The position numbers and the translations under genes were made by a program. From assembly GCA_026770585.1 (NCBI GenBank), contig MU647522.1, positions 38,579-49,810 on the forward strand: a DNA stretch of 11,232 nt, written 5' to 3'. Shown one piece after another: positions 9,201-10,679 of the stretch (position 1 is the stretch's first letter; every line of letters starts with the position of its first letter). Source of the DNA: Baffinella frigidus (lineage: Eukaryota > Cryptophyceae > Cryptomonadales > Baffinellaceae). The notes under the pieces were generated by a model, which was given only the letters and a program-made list of their open reading frames with translations, was not told the DNA's origin and searched no databases.

Positions 9201-9357
9201 CAAACATCAAACCCCACACCCAGGCCTCTCTCGTCTGGTAGAGGGCTCCCGCTTCTCCCTCGAAGGGGCTGTAGTCCCTCAAGGGGGTCTCGAGGGGGCA
9301 ACAATGGCTCCAAGGGTGGACCGTTCTAACAGGGTCACGTCCGGTGGCGCGTCCTAG
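142..9357 (+). CDS. Multi-exon gene: DUF1415-like domain protein (5'-partial)
   Basis: Best model: one of A1-A3, B4 (2182-2284), C4 (4105-4219), D1 (4611-4703), E6 (6187-6259), F (6591-6631), one of G1-G3, H2 (8871-8918), I1 (9224-9357). What I see: each exon has an AG acceptor and GT donor, and phases agree at every junction (1,2,0,0,1,0,1,1), which chance would rarely give. The joined reading is about 245 residues. Exons A-E carry features I associate with DUF1415 (PF07209): a VYPP segment, an acidic-hydrophobic MDGFMSLAVDEVDMAM helix, FHP, RSPFP, and N-x3-LR-x2-G. The function of that family is not established. The family's N-terminal half-motif with a Cys-Pro near the start is missing here and should lie upstream. 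F-I form a charged, Glu-rich tail with no recognised domain. Nearly every exon is duplicated, so the locus may be expressed with alternative copies or be partly decayed. Family assignment is from memory of motifs, not a search. Confidence 0.6.
241..337 (+). repeat. Dispersed GATATACGACTCTGGGTAGG repeat, copy 1 (part doubled)
   Basis: CTTAGTATATAATGTATACT then TGGTGATATACGACTCTGGG. The unit GGTGATATACGACTCTGGGT through TTTGTACCGGGA is present twice in tandem (264-299 and 302-337). Related copies lie inverted at 3436-3520 and direct at 9866-9950. Confidence 0.65.
350..425 (+). CDS. Exon A, copy 2
   Basis: Acceptor GACGTAG at 343-349, donor GTGCGC at 426. It reads ASIVYPPAMFMQAAGYDTAP and then LCMVDG with phase 1 at the end. 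Nearly identical to copy 1 over the last 70 bases. The upstream flank (about 264-349) contains a tandemly doubled ~38-bp unit, and its GGGACGTAGGCTT acceptor context is shared with copy 3, so the duplication included intron sequence. The near identity to copy 1 suggests either recent duplication or gene conversion. Confidence 0.6.
638..707 (+). CDS. Exon A, copy 3 (two residues shorter)
   Basis: Acceptor GACGTAG ending at 637, donor GTGCGC at 708. It reads ALIVYPPAMFPQALDTAPLC and then MVDG. Relative to copies 1 and 2 it is 6 bases shorter in the middle (MQAAGYD becomes PQALD), so frame is kept. That is what one expects of a copy that has been under coding constraint. It has the same phase-1 end as the others, so any A copy can be joined to exon B4. 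As the A copy nearest exon B, it may be the one used by default. Confidence 0.6.
905..931 (+). pseudogene. Exon A 3' fragment
   Basis: The sequence TGCCCCTCTGCATGGTCGAC plus GGTGCGCGCG repeats the last part of exon A and its donor. Everything 5' of it (Y-D-T and upstream) is replaced by G-rich repeat sequence, and no acceptor fits. A dead partial copy. Confidence 0.6.
956..1059 (+). mobile_element. ~105-bp TIR element (MITE-like), copy 1
   Basis: Left end TATCCCGCAAGTGCCCA, right end (reverse complement) TATCTCTTAAGTGCCCAGT. Contains the family core CAGGCAGGTCCTAGGGCCCT. Internal 6-bp stem AGGGTG (974-979) / CACCCT (986-991) around AATATC. TA at each end could be a TA target duplication as in Tc1/mariner-type MITEs (inference). 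No coding capacity. Confidence 0.65.
1286..1387 (+). repeat. Dispersed ~110-bp repeat family 2, copy 1
   Basis: Starts CACACAGCGGACTTC and contains ACCCTACGGTAGGCAACCCG and CATAGGGGAGTTCCTTCGGA. Matches 2301-2411, with a short partial match near 10000. Shares the CCCTACGGTAGG palindrome with the 105-bp TIR family, so it may be a related element. No coding capacity. Confidence 0.6.
1641..1674. repeat. Perfect 14-bp inverted repeat
   Basis: AGGGCAAACACACC (1641-1654), loop ACTGCC, GGTGTGTTTGCCCT (1661-1674). It takes the place of the 5' part of exon B copy 1. Confidence 0.85.
1672..1727 (+). pseudogene. Exon B, copy 1 (degenerate, disrupted by a foldback)
   Basis: CCCTCGGAGTGTATCGGGATG followed by GACGGCTTC matches the middle of exon B, then it diverges (ACGCCGCTGACCAGC...) and stops (TGA about 1724). 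The 5' part of the exon is replaced by a perfect 14-bp inverted repeat (1641-1674). An upstream GGAGGGGGCCCTG at 1602-1614 resembles the start of the exon. No donor. Non-functional. Confidence 0.6.
1826..1908 (+). pseudogene. Exon B, copy 2 (no donor)
   Basis: Acceptor TTTTTCGCAG at 1816-1825 is intact, and the first 50 bases read (G)GPGQDCSPSECIGMD as in copy 4. After that it changes to ECTSLTSLFKK with no GT donor at the expected place, merging into A-rich intron. It is the first unit of a ~175-181-bp tandem triplication (1826, 2001, 2182) in which intron and exon start were copied together. Confidence 0.6.
2001..2077 (+). pseudogene. Exon B, copy 3 (no donor)
   Basis: Acceptor CTTTTTCGCAG ends at 2000. 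It reads GPGQDCSPSECIGMDGFM in exon-B frame, then SLTSLF and an in-frame TAA (about 2073). The 3' half of the exon, present in copy 4, is lacking. Same breakpoint sequence as copy 2 (TCACTAACCAGCCTTTTT), so copies 2 and 3 derive from one truncated precursor. Confidence 0.6.
2182..2284 (+). CDS. Exon B, copy 4 (intact)
   Basis: The only exon B copy with both ends complete. Acceptor CTTTTTGCAG ends at 2181; donor GTATGC begins at 2285. 103 bases, entering in phase 1 and leaving in phase 2. Reads GPGQDCSPSECIGMDGFM, then SLAVDEVDMAMSMNR, with Trp completed across the next junction. The segment MDGFMSLAVDEVDMAM fits the acidic-hydrophobic helix that precedes the FHP strand in DUF1415 proteins as I remember them. 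The GPGQDCSPSEC stretch looks like a lineage-specific insertion. Because 103 is not a multiple of 3, splicing two B copies in series would shift the frame. Confidence 0.7.
2301..2411 (+). repeat. Dispersed ~110-bp repeat family 2, copy 2
   Basis: CACACAGCGGACTTCGAAGG ... CCTACGGATAAGGTAACGG, about 80% like copy 1 by eye. Located right after the intact exon B copy and directly before exon B copy 5. Confidence 0.6.
2417..2436 (+). pseudogene. Exon B, copy 5 (3' tip)
   Basis: GCGATGTCGATGAACCGCTG followed by GTGTTC repeats the last 20 bases of exon B with its donor. No 5' part. It directly follows a copy of the dispersed 110-bp repeat at 2301-2411. Confidence 0.55.
2460..2583. repeat. ~31-bp minisatellite (GCGAATCGTTGTGTTTTCGTGTGTATAT)
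   Basis: Four to five imperfect units in tandem (CGCGAATCGATGTG, CGCGAATCGTTGTG, CGTTGCGGTTTCG, CGCGACTCGTTGTG). Further dispersed single units at 2712-2741, 2788-2812, 3297-3330, 3390-3405 and 3635-3662, most preceded by CTACATGTGTTTGTA. Confidence 0.7.
2584..2651 (+). pseudogene. Exon B, copy 6 (3' two thirds, donor kept)
   Basis: From ATCGGGATGGAC to AACCGCTG it matches copy 4 with one replacement (Gly to Cys in MDGF), and donor GTGCGTGTG follows at 2652. The 5' third (GPGQDCSPSEC) and a plausible AG acceptor are absent; upstream is a GTGTGTATATCG minisatellite. It is nearly unchanged, so the loss is recent or the copy is being converted from copy 4. Confidence 0.55.
2827..2879 (+). pseudogene. 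Exon B, copy 7 (internal deletion, donor lost)
   Basis: Begins GCATCGGGATGGACGGCTTC and ends at ATGAACCGCTG, but lacks about 19 bases covering VDEVDM and has ATACC instead of a GT donor. Dead copy. Confidence 0.6.
3008..3056 (+). pseudogene. Exon B, copy 8 (3' half, donor kept)
   Basis: TCGCTCGCGGTCGACACGAC and on to AACCGCTG matches the second half of exon B, with donor GTATGC at 3057 as in copy 4. The sequence carries a frameshifting difference around GACACGACG relative to GACGAAG. No acceptor in register. Confidence 0.55.
3083..3187 (-). mobile_element. ~105-bp TIR element, copy 2 (inverted)
   Basis: On the minus strand it runs TATCCCTTAAGTGGCCAG ... CTGGCCACTTATGGGATA. Same core as copy 1. 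Internal stem: minus-strand GGGGTC / GACCCC around GAATTT (plus 3151-3170). A partial second left end, TATCACATAAGTGGCC, lies just before it at 3065-3080. Directly followed by an imperfect hairpin (3187-3239). Confidence 0.7.
3436..3520 (-). repeat. Dispersed GATATACGACTCTGGGTAGG repeat, copy 2 (inverted)
   Basis: The minus strand reads CAGTTTGTCTCAGTATACGT, TGTATACTTGGTGATATACG and on to CGACATCTTCGTGTCTCGTG, matching 9866-9950 over about 85 bases. It lies between the B and C exon clusters. Confidence 0.65.
3550..3592 (+). pseudogene. Exon C, copy 1 (5' part)
   Basis: GGCAAGGGCAGGTCATCCGA and then GACGCTAGTGATGACCTT corresponds to QGQDIRSETLVMTF of exon C, with an in-frame TAG where copy 4 has CTGGTG. 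The CGCCAG acceptor is replaced by an A-run. Dead. Confidence 0.55.
3732..3811 (+). pseudogene. Exon C, copy 2
   Basis: Retains GAAAGGGCAGGACGCTAGTC and ATGACCTTCCACCCGAACTC (MTFHPNST) but lost about 18 bases in DIRSE and again in FSDVSN. Runs into CACTACAAGCACACTCGATC shared with copy 3, then an HSE-like array. No acceptor in register. Confidence 0.55.
3814..3859. promoter_or_regulatory. HSE-like GAA/TTC arrays
   Basis: 3814-3837 has five alternating pentamers (GAAnnTTCnnGAAnnTTCnnGAA) with no mismatch; 3846-3859 has three more. This is the consensus architecture of heat-shock factor sites. The position inside an intron of a duplicated exon, and the tandem-repeat nature, make regulatory function unproven. 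Confidence 0.3.
3907..4010 (+). pseudogene. Exon C, copy 3 (alternative 3' end, no clear donor)
   Basis: Acceptor TCTACGCCAG ends at 3906. It reads QGQDIRSETLVMTFHPNSTF then SDVPNDPA exactly in exon-C frame; after that it departs from copy 4 (HYKHTRSN instead of DFALRSPFPA) and I see no GT donor in register. Copy 3 and copy 4 are 198 bases apart and share the intron with its HSE-like array. Substitutions between them are mostly third-position. Possibly a decayed copy, less likely an alternative 3' terminal exon. Confidence 0.5.
4012..4067. promoter_or_regulatory. HSE-like GAA/TTC arrays, second block
   Basis: Two 24-base blocks (4012-4035, 4044-4067), each a perfect five-pentamer GAA/TTC array, 198 bases after the first set as part of the exon C tandem duplication. 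A partial site (CGAACGTTAAC) follows at 4075. Confidence 0.3.
4105..4219 (+). CDS. Exon C, copy 4 (intact; FHP and RSPFP motifs)
   Basis: Acceptor CTACGCCAG ends at 4104 after a poly-C tract; donor GTGCGT starts at 4220. 115 bases, entering in phase 2 and leaving in phase 0. Reads QGQDIRSETLVMTFHPNSTF, then SDVSNDPADFALRSPFPA. This is the most diagnostic exon. In DUF1415 proteins as I recall them, a hydrophobic strand leads into FHP-x(2,3)-F, followed by an N-D/P stretch and an (N)RSP-aromatic-P motif, all present here in the right order and spacing. The intron that follows starts with a CT microsatellite. Confidence 0.75.
4222..4293. repeat. CT-rich microsatellite in the C4-D1 intron
   Basis: CTCTCTCTCTCCCTCGCTCT type sequence beginning right after the exon C4 donor GTGCG. 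Confidence 0.9.
4369..4407 (+). pseudogene. Exon C, copy 5 (3' fragment)
   Basis: AACGTTTCCAATGACCCCGC and CGATTTTGCGCAGCGCTCCA repeat the VSNDPADFALRS part of copy 4, then end in ACTCGTGGCTAG. No splice sites. It lies inside the C4-D1 intron. Confidence 0.6.
4455..4555 (+). repeat. Two 5' fragments of exon D ahead of copy 1
   Basis: GGCAGGATCCTGCGGGGTCG (from about 4455) and CAGGTTCTGATCCTGCGGGG (from about 4528) both repeat the acceptor and first codons (VLILRGR) of exon D. Between them a 19-base unit, GGGGCACAATAACCTGA, occurs twice. These are aborted exon starts. Confidence 0.5.
4611..4703 (+). CDS. Exon D, copy 1 (intact)
   Basis: Acceptor CTCACCCAG ends at 4610, donor GTCCGC at 4704. 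93 bases, phase 0 at both ends, so it joins SPFPA of exon C directly. Reads VLILRGRDVRAAEDVCFAQG, then RVTEDIAIANE. In DUF1415 proteins the segment after RSP-aromatic-P is a hydrophobic-LLR strand followed by a D/S-V-x-x-A helix and an E/D-x-I-x-x-x-N turn; here L-I-L-R, DVRAAE and EDIAIAN fit. D is the one exon whose length is a multiple of three, so extra D copies could be added without frameshift. Confidence 0.72.
4855..4931 (+). CDS. Exon D, copy 2 (donor intact, acceptor doubtful)
   Basis: Bases 4871-4931 (GCGGAGGACGTG...AACGAG) are almost identical to copy 1, and donor GTAACC follows at 4932. The 5' end (VLILRGRDVR) has collapsed into G-rich sequence; the only nearby AG is at 4854-4855 in GGTCTGGAG. 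If used it would give a shorter exon. Start position is uncertain. Could be an alternative exon or a decaying copy. Confidence 0.4.
5116..5187 (+). CDS. Exon D, copy 3 (GC donor)
   Basis: Reads DVRAAGDVCFAQGRVPEDIA, then IANE, one residue changed in each half relative to copy 1 (E to G, T to P). Several third-position changes (ATCGCCATC to ATCGCTATT) keep the protein, which suggests a period of coding constraint. The end is followed by GCAGTA, a possible GC-AG type donor, rather than GT. There is no good acceptor 5' of it (GGGGTTTGGGG). Status uncertain. Confidence 0.4.
5311..5350 (+). pseudogene. Exon D, copy 4 (3' part, fused to exon E fragment)
   Basis: CAGGCGGGAGGGTCACTAAG, then GATATCGCTATCGCCAACGA, equals the RVTEDIAIANE end of exon D with the same silent changes as copy 3. 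The donor is lost: after AACGA comes ATTGCACTCC and, 21 bases on, an exon E fragment. Confidence 0.6.
5372..5397 (+). pseudogene. Exon E, copy 1 (internal fragment)
   Basis: CGAGGGCATCATGGCCAACG then CCACGCG matches the LEGIMANAFA part of exon E with the TTC codon lost. It lies 21 bases after a truncated exon D copy, so the two exon remnants sit almost head to tail with the intron removed. Confidence 0.55.
5493..5572. repeat. Tandem CTTAAGATAGCACGAAA repeat
   Basis: CCTTAAGATAGCACGAAA occurs three times, with ATTACACC spacers and a starting variant AAGATAGCAAATTACACC. In the D-E intron region. Confidence 0.8.
5574..5613 (+). pseudogene. Exon E, copy 2 (5' part)
   Basis: TGCGGCTGCGGCAGGTGGGG and TTCGCGGAACCCTCGACC repeats MRLRQVGFAELSTM with the acceptor replaced (ACGTGTGCGG instead of GGGCAGATGCGG) and the 3' part lost. 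Confidence 0.55.
5702..5713 (+). pseudogene. Exon E, copy 3 (acceptor and first codons)
   Basis: GGGGCAGATGCGGCTGCAG keeps the acceptor and M-R-L-Q, then changes directly into a CCAGAAA heptamer array. The exon has been replaced by repeat. Similar remnants consisting of acceptor plus ATGC(GG) occur at 5972-5980 and 6064-6073. Confidence 0.5.
5713..5955. repeat. CCAGAAA then CCCGAAA heptamer array
   Basis: Seven-base period throughout: CCAGAAA units from 5713, shifting to CCCGAAA and CCCAAAA. Interrupted by the D/E chimera at 5839-5881. Confidence 0.85.
5839..5881 (+). pseudogene. Chimeric fragment: exon D start fused to exon E
   Basis: CCTCACCCACGTTCTGATCT and TGCGGGGG duplicates the acceptor region and first codons of exon D1 (acceptor AG mutated to AC), then changes to CACCTGGTGGGCTTCGCGGAG, which matches the RQVGFAE part of exon E. 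Confidence 0.5.
6066..6150. repeat. (CCCTACA)n heptamer array
   Basis: About ten uninterrupted CCCTACA units ending in CCCTGCA and CCCTAAA. Three more units follow exon E at 6263-6288, so the same variant occurs on both sides of the exon. Confidence 0.9.
6187..6259 (+). CDS. Exon E, copy 6 (intact)
   Basis: Acceptor GGTGGGCAG ends at 6186, donor GTCCAC at 6260. 73 bases, phase 0 in and phase 1 out. Reads MRLRQVGFAELSTMLEGIMA, then NAFA and a Gly codon completed in exon F. Placed after exon D it gives N-E-M-R-L-R-Q-V-G, which fits the N-x(3)-L-R-x-x-G end of DUF1415 proteins as I recall them. The first Met is in-frame but internal in this model. The intron before it ends in a (CCCTACA)n array and the intron after resumes with the same heptamer. 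Confidence 0.72.
6414..6435 (+). pseudogene. Exon E, copy 7 (3' tip)
   Basis: CATCATGGCCAACGCCTTCG then CGTGTCAG repeats the IMANAFA end of exon E, with a changed donor context (GCGTGTC in place of GCGGGTC). No 5' part. Confidence 0.55.
6591..6631 (+). CDS. Exon F (single copy)
   Basis: Acceptor TTGAACGCAG ends at 6590, donor GTACGC at 6632. 41 bases, phase 1 in and phase 0 out. Reads (G)VAPAEIDREKSVQ. It is the only exon of the model for which I see no second copy. It starts the hydrophilic, Glu/Lys-rich tail after the DUF1415-like core and is likely helical together with exon G. No function recognised. Confidence 0.6.
6665..6769 (+). mobile_element. ~105-bp TIR element, copy 3
   Basis: TATCCGTCAAGTGACCAG ... 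CTGGCCACTTAAGGGATA, in the intron after exon F. Internal stem GCGGTC (6683-6688) / GACCGC (6695-6700) around AAATTT, a perfect palindrome. Core CTAGGCAGGTCCTAGGGCCC shared with copies 2 and 4. Confidence 0.7.
6948..7010. repeat. (CCCGAAA)n heptamer array
   Basis: CGACACCCGAAACCCGACAC and further CCCGAAA/CCCGGAA units; 7-base period. In the F-G intron. Confidence 0.85.
7092..7348. repeat. CCCGAAA/CCCTGAA array with 21-bp higher-order unit
   Basis: From about 7150 the order is CCCTGAA-CCCGAAA-CCCGAAA, repeated with few exceptions (occasional CCTTGAA or an extra CCCGAAA). It ends directly before exon G1. Confidence 0.85.
7372..7411 (+). CDS. Exon G, copy 1
   Basis: Acceptor GCGCGTCAG ends at 7371, donor GTTGCC at 7412. 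Reads AEKAERERQESSS and ends in phase 1. It is the most diverged of the three G copies (silent changes in GCA/GCT and GCA/GCG, and Arg in place of Gln). Charged, helix-prone. 40 bases long, so it cannot be spliced together with copy 2 or 3 without frameshift. Confidence 0.55.
7412..7619 (+). repeat. 208-bp intron, duplicated identically (copy 1)
   Basis: Begins GTTGCCTGACTG and ends GAACGCGCGCCAG or its GTCAG equivalent. Unlike all other introns here it contains no telomere-like heptamers; its sequence is complex, with the 16-base TTTGATGGTCAAATAA and TTTGATGGTCAAACCT tandem near the 3' end. An identical copy is at 7660-7867. Possibly an introner-type element (inference). Confidence 0.7.
7620..7659 (+). 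CDS. Exon G, copy 2
   Basis: Acceptor GCGCGCCAG ends at 7619, donor GTTGCC at 7660. Reads AEKAEQERQESSS, phase 0 in and phase 1 out. It starts exactly 248 bases after copy 1 and its flanking introns are identical to each other, so this is a perfect tandem copy of intron plus exon. Alternative, not additive, use is expected. Confidence 0.55.
7660..7867 (+). repeat. 208-bp intron, duplicated identically (copy 2)
   Basis: I find no difference from 7412-7619 on reading both through. Together with exon G it makes a 248-bp tandem unit. Full identity in non-coding sequence means a very recent duplication, active conversion, or a local assembly artefact. Confidence 0.75.
7868..7916 (+). CDS. Exon G, copy 3 (longer 3' end)
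   Basis: Acceptor GCGCGCCAG ends at 7867, donor GTCCGC at 7917. Reads AEKAEQERQESSASYDG with the last Gly split, nine bases longer than copies 1 and 2 but still ending in phase 1. Exactly 248 bases after copy 2 and identical to it for 36 bases, then TCCGCCTCCTACGACG replaces TCCTCGG. As it leads into a heptamer intron like the rest of the gene, it may be the ancestral exon. Confidence 0.55.
7922..8617. repeat. Long mixed heptamer array
   Basis: CCCGAAA, CCCGGAA, CCCTGAA, CCCTACA and CCTCACA units in mixed order, filling the intron between exon G3 and exon H1. No gene in it; the open frames on both strands are repeats of a seven-residue unit. Confidence 0.85.
8621..8667 (+). pseudogene. Exon H, copy 1 (runs into a foldback)
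   Basis: AGATCGACGGGACGGAGATG and GAGGAACAGCTGGGGCTG reads EIDGTEMEEQLGL in the same phase as copy 2 after an acceptor GAAGCAG. At the end of QLGL it changes into CTGTCAAACGAA, the left arm of a perfect 26-bp inverted repeat, and the donor is missing. Reading on gives SNEQPQLGAVS and a stop. Broken copy. Confidence 0.55.
8642..8721. repeat. Perfect 26-bp foldback at exon H copy 1
   Basis: Arms 8642-8667 and 8696-8721 are exact reverse complements; the 28-base loop itself contains CAGCCCCAGCTGGGGGCTG, partly palindromic. The left arm is exon H coding sequence (EEQLGL). A (TTC)n run follows. Confidence 0.9.
8871..8918 (+). CDS. Exon H, copy 2 (intact)
   Basis: Acceptor ACACCAG ends at 8870, donor GTCAAA at 8919. 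48 bases, phase 1 in and out. Reads IDGTETEEQLGLTSP flanked by split Gly codons on both sides. Acidic, low-complexity tail segment; no domain recognised. Copy 1 lies 250 bases upstream with the same phase, which supports a real exon. Confidence 0.5.
8920..9220. repeat. CCCAAAA/CACCAAA array, then (CCACACA)n
   Basis: H-I intron. First half CCCAAAC/CCAAACA units to about 9075, then about 15 CCACACA units with a 7-base period to 9200. Both are CA-only derivatives of the C-rich heptamer. Confidence 0.85.
9224..9357 (+). CDS. Exon I, copy 1 (terminal exon with stop)
   Basis: Acceptor ACACCCAG ends at 9223; phase 1 entry fits exon H. Reads GLSRLVEGSRFSLEGAVVPQ, then GGLEGATMAPRVDRSNRVTS and GGAS before TAG at 9355-9357. 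The first 29 codons have a paralogue at 9670 with conservative and silent changes (VVPQGGLEG against VVPRGGLEG), which argues that GLSRLV...GGLEG is coding. Homology ends just after CTCGAGGGGG, so the true exon might end there and the remaining codons be read-through. No polyadenylation signal I can recognise follows. Confidence 0.5.
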
Positions 9358-9660
9358 ATTAGTACCGCAGCGTCGTTGTTAGTAGAGATTTTGGTAATTT
9401 ATTGCCAAACAACCAGCGTCAGCGCCGCACATGCTCCGCATTGTGCCACTTACTGTACCCCGTGTCGGCCGCTCATACGAGCATTTTCCGGATGGATTCT
9501 AACTCTACCTCCTACCGTTGTTAGTACGGGGGTATTTGCCACAGGTTTCCCCGGCGTGGCCGTGTGTCAGCATGGAGTGTAGAAAGACAAACGCGGCCGC
9601 GTTGGTACCACTACACGTACTTTTTGTGGCGTCCGTTTGTGAGACTCAAACCCCAGACCC
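9358..9660. other. Unique sequence between the two exon I copies
   Basis: No heptamers, no recognised gene, no RNA gene seen. GTTGTTAGTA occurs twice (9376 and 9520). It may be an intron or 3' flank. Confidence 0.5.
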
Positions 9661-9669
9661 CACACGCAG

Positions 9670-9821
9670 GCCTTTCTCGCTTGGTGGATAACGACCTTAC
9701 AGCTGAGGGGGTGGTGGTGCCTCGCGGGGGCCTCGAGGGGGTGGAACAAACCGACACCCTTATCCGCAAAAAGGGCATCTCAGGTTGTGAGCCCCGCCCC
9801 CCCTGGATATTACAATCTTAG
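9670..9821 (+). CDS. Exon I, copy 2 (alternative terminal exon)
   Basis: Acceptor CACACGCAG ends at 9669, phase 1. Reads GLSRLVDNDLTAEGVVVPRG, then GLEG, and continues VEQTDTLIRKKGISG to a TAG at 9819-9821. GTGGAA after GAGGGG at 9736 could also be a donor. Similar to copy 1 at GLSRLV and VVP-x-GGLEG, with frame-preserving length difference between them. Either an alternative last exon or the real penultimate one. Confidence 0.45.
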
Positions 9822-9834
9822 TTTCTAAGTTTCT

Positions 9835-9950
9835 AAGACAAACTGATACGTTGTATACGTATACTAAGACAAACTGATACGTTGTATACTTTGTGATATA
9901 CGACTCTGGGTAGGGGACCTGTCGACATCTTCTGGTCTCGTGTCGCCTCC
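9835..9950 (+). repeat. Dispersed GATATACGACTCTGGGTAGG repeat, copy 3
   Basis: Two tandem AAGACAAACTGATACGTTGT units (9835 and 9866), then GTGATATACGACTCTGGGTA and the GTCGACATCTTCTGGTCTCG flank shared with the inverted copy. 3' of the last exon. Confidence 0.65.
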
Positions 9951-9994
9951 AACTGCCGAGCGAGAAGGGAACAGTCCATCTAAACGTAATCCAT

Positions 9995-10040
9995 AGGCCC
10001 TACCGTAGGGACATAGGGGGTTCCTACGGAAAAGCCACGG
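9995..10040 (+). repeat. Dispersed repeat family 2, partial copy
   Basis: GGCCCTACCGTAGGGACATA followed by GGGGGTTCCTACGGAAAAGCCACGG matches the right half of the family-2 copies. Confidence 0.5.
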
Positions 10041-10200
10041 CTTTGTCGCCTCCCCCGCCAACCAACCCTTTAGGTCCTTGAGGTTCTTCTATCTCCCAAC
10101 ATAGGCGGACACCGGAACTGGTTCTGCAGAAAGGCCATGCTTCCTTTCGGATCACATCAAGCCCCCCTGAATATTATAACCGTCTTTCCAAGAGAGTTGT

Positions 10201-10351
10201 GAGGGCGTCTGGTGTGGGGTTGGTATCCCTTAAGTGCCCATGCCGCCAAATTTGACGGCCAAGATGTCCTAGGCAGGTCCTAGGGCCCTACCTTAGGGCG
10301 TATGAGCCTACTGGTCACTTAAGGGATATCGAGGGCGTCTGGTGTGGGGTT
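10201..10351. repeat. 21-bp direct repeats flanking TIR element copy 4
   Basis: The 21 bases at 10201-10221 recur exactly at 10331-10351, on either side of the element. Far too long for an ordinary TA or 8-bp target duplication. Confidence 0.7.
10224..10328 (+). mobile_element. ~105-bp TIR element, copy 4
   Basis: TATCCCTTAAGTGCCCAT ... CTGGTCACTTAAGGGATA. Internal stem GCCGCC (10242-10247) / GACGGC (10254-10259), one C-A mismatch next to the AAATTT loop. It is flanked by a 21-bp direct repeat (10201-10221 and 10331-10351, beginning GAGGGCGTCTGG). Confidence 0.7.
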
Positions 10352-10422
10352 AGTGCTGAGTCGCGTCCGAATTGGTACCGAGTCGCATCCGAATACGTCC
10401 TCCTTCGACGTGGGCTTTCTTC

Positions 10423-10656
10423 TCTCTCGCGTTCTCTCTCTCTCTCTCTCCCTCTCTCTCTCTCCCTCCCTTCCTCTCGCTCTCTCCCTCTCTGAATCTC
10501 CCTCCCTCTCTTTCCCTCCCTCTCTCCCTCTTTCCCTCTCTCCCTCTCTCCCTCTCTCCCTCTCTCCCTCTCTCCATCTCTCTCTCTCGCTCGCTCACTC
10601 TCTCTCTCTCGCTCGCTCACTCTCTCTCTCTCTCGCCCCCCCTCTCTCTCTCTCGT
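10423..10656. repeat. Long CT/CCCT microsatellite
   Basis: About 230 bases of CT and CTCCCTCT with scattered CG and CACT. All long ORFs in it (Leu-Ser or Arg-Glu rich) are repeat artefacts. Confidence 0.95.
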
Positions 10657-10679
10657 TGGCTTTCTGCATGACCCCCTGT

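Noticed and set aside
8854-9220. Plus-strand ORF rich in TPNTKHQTP and HHTPHTTHHTP, and its minus-strand Cys-Val-Trp counterpart
   Set aside because: Pure CCCAAAA and CCACACA repeat translation. Only the first codons (exon H2) and the last (exon I1) are believable as coding.
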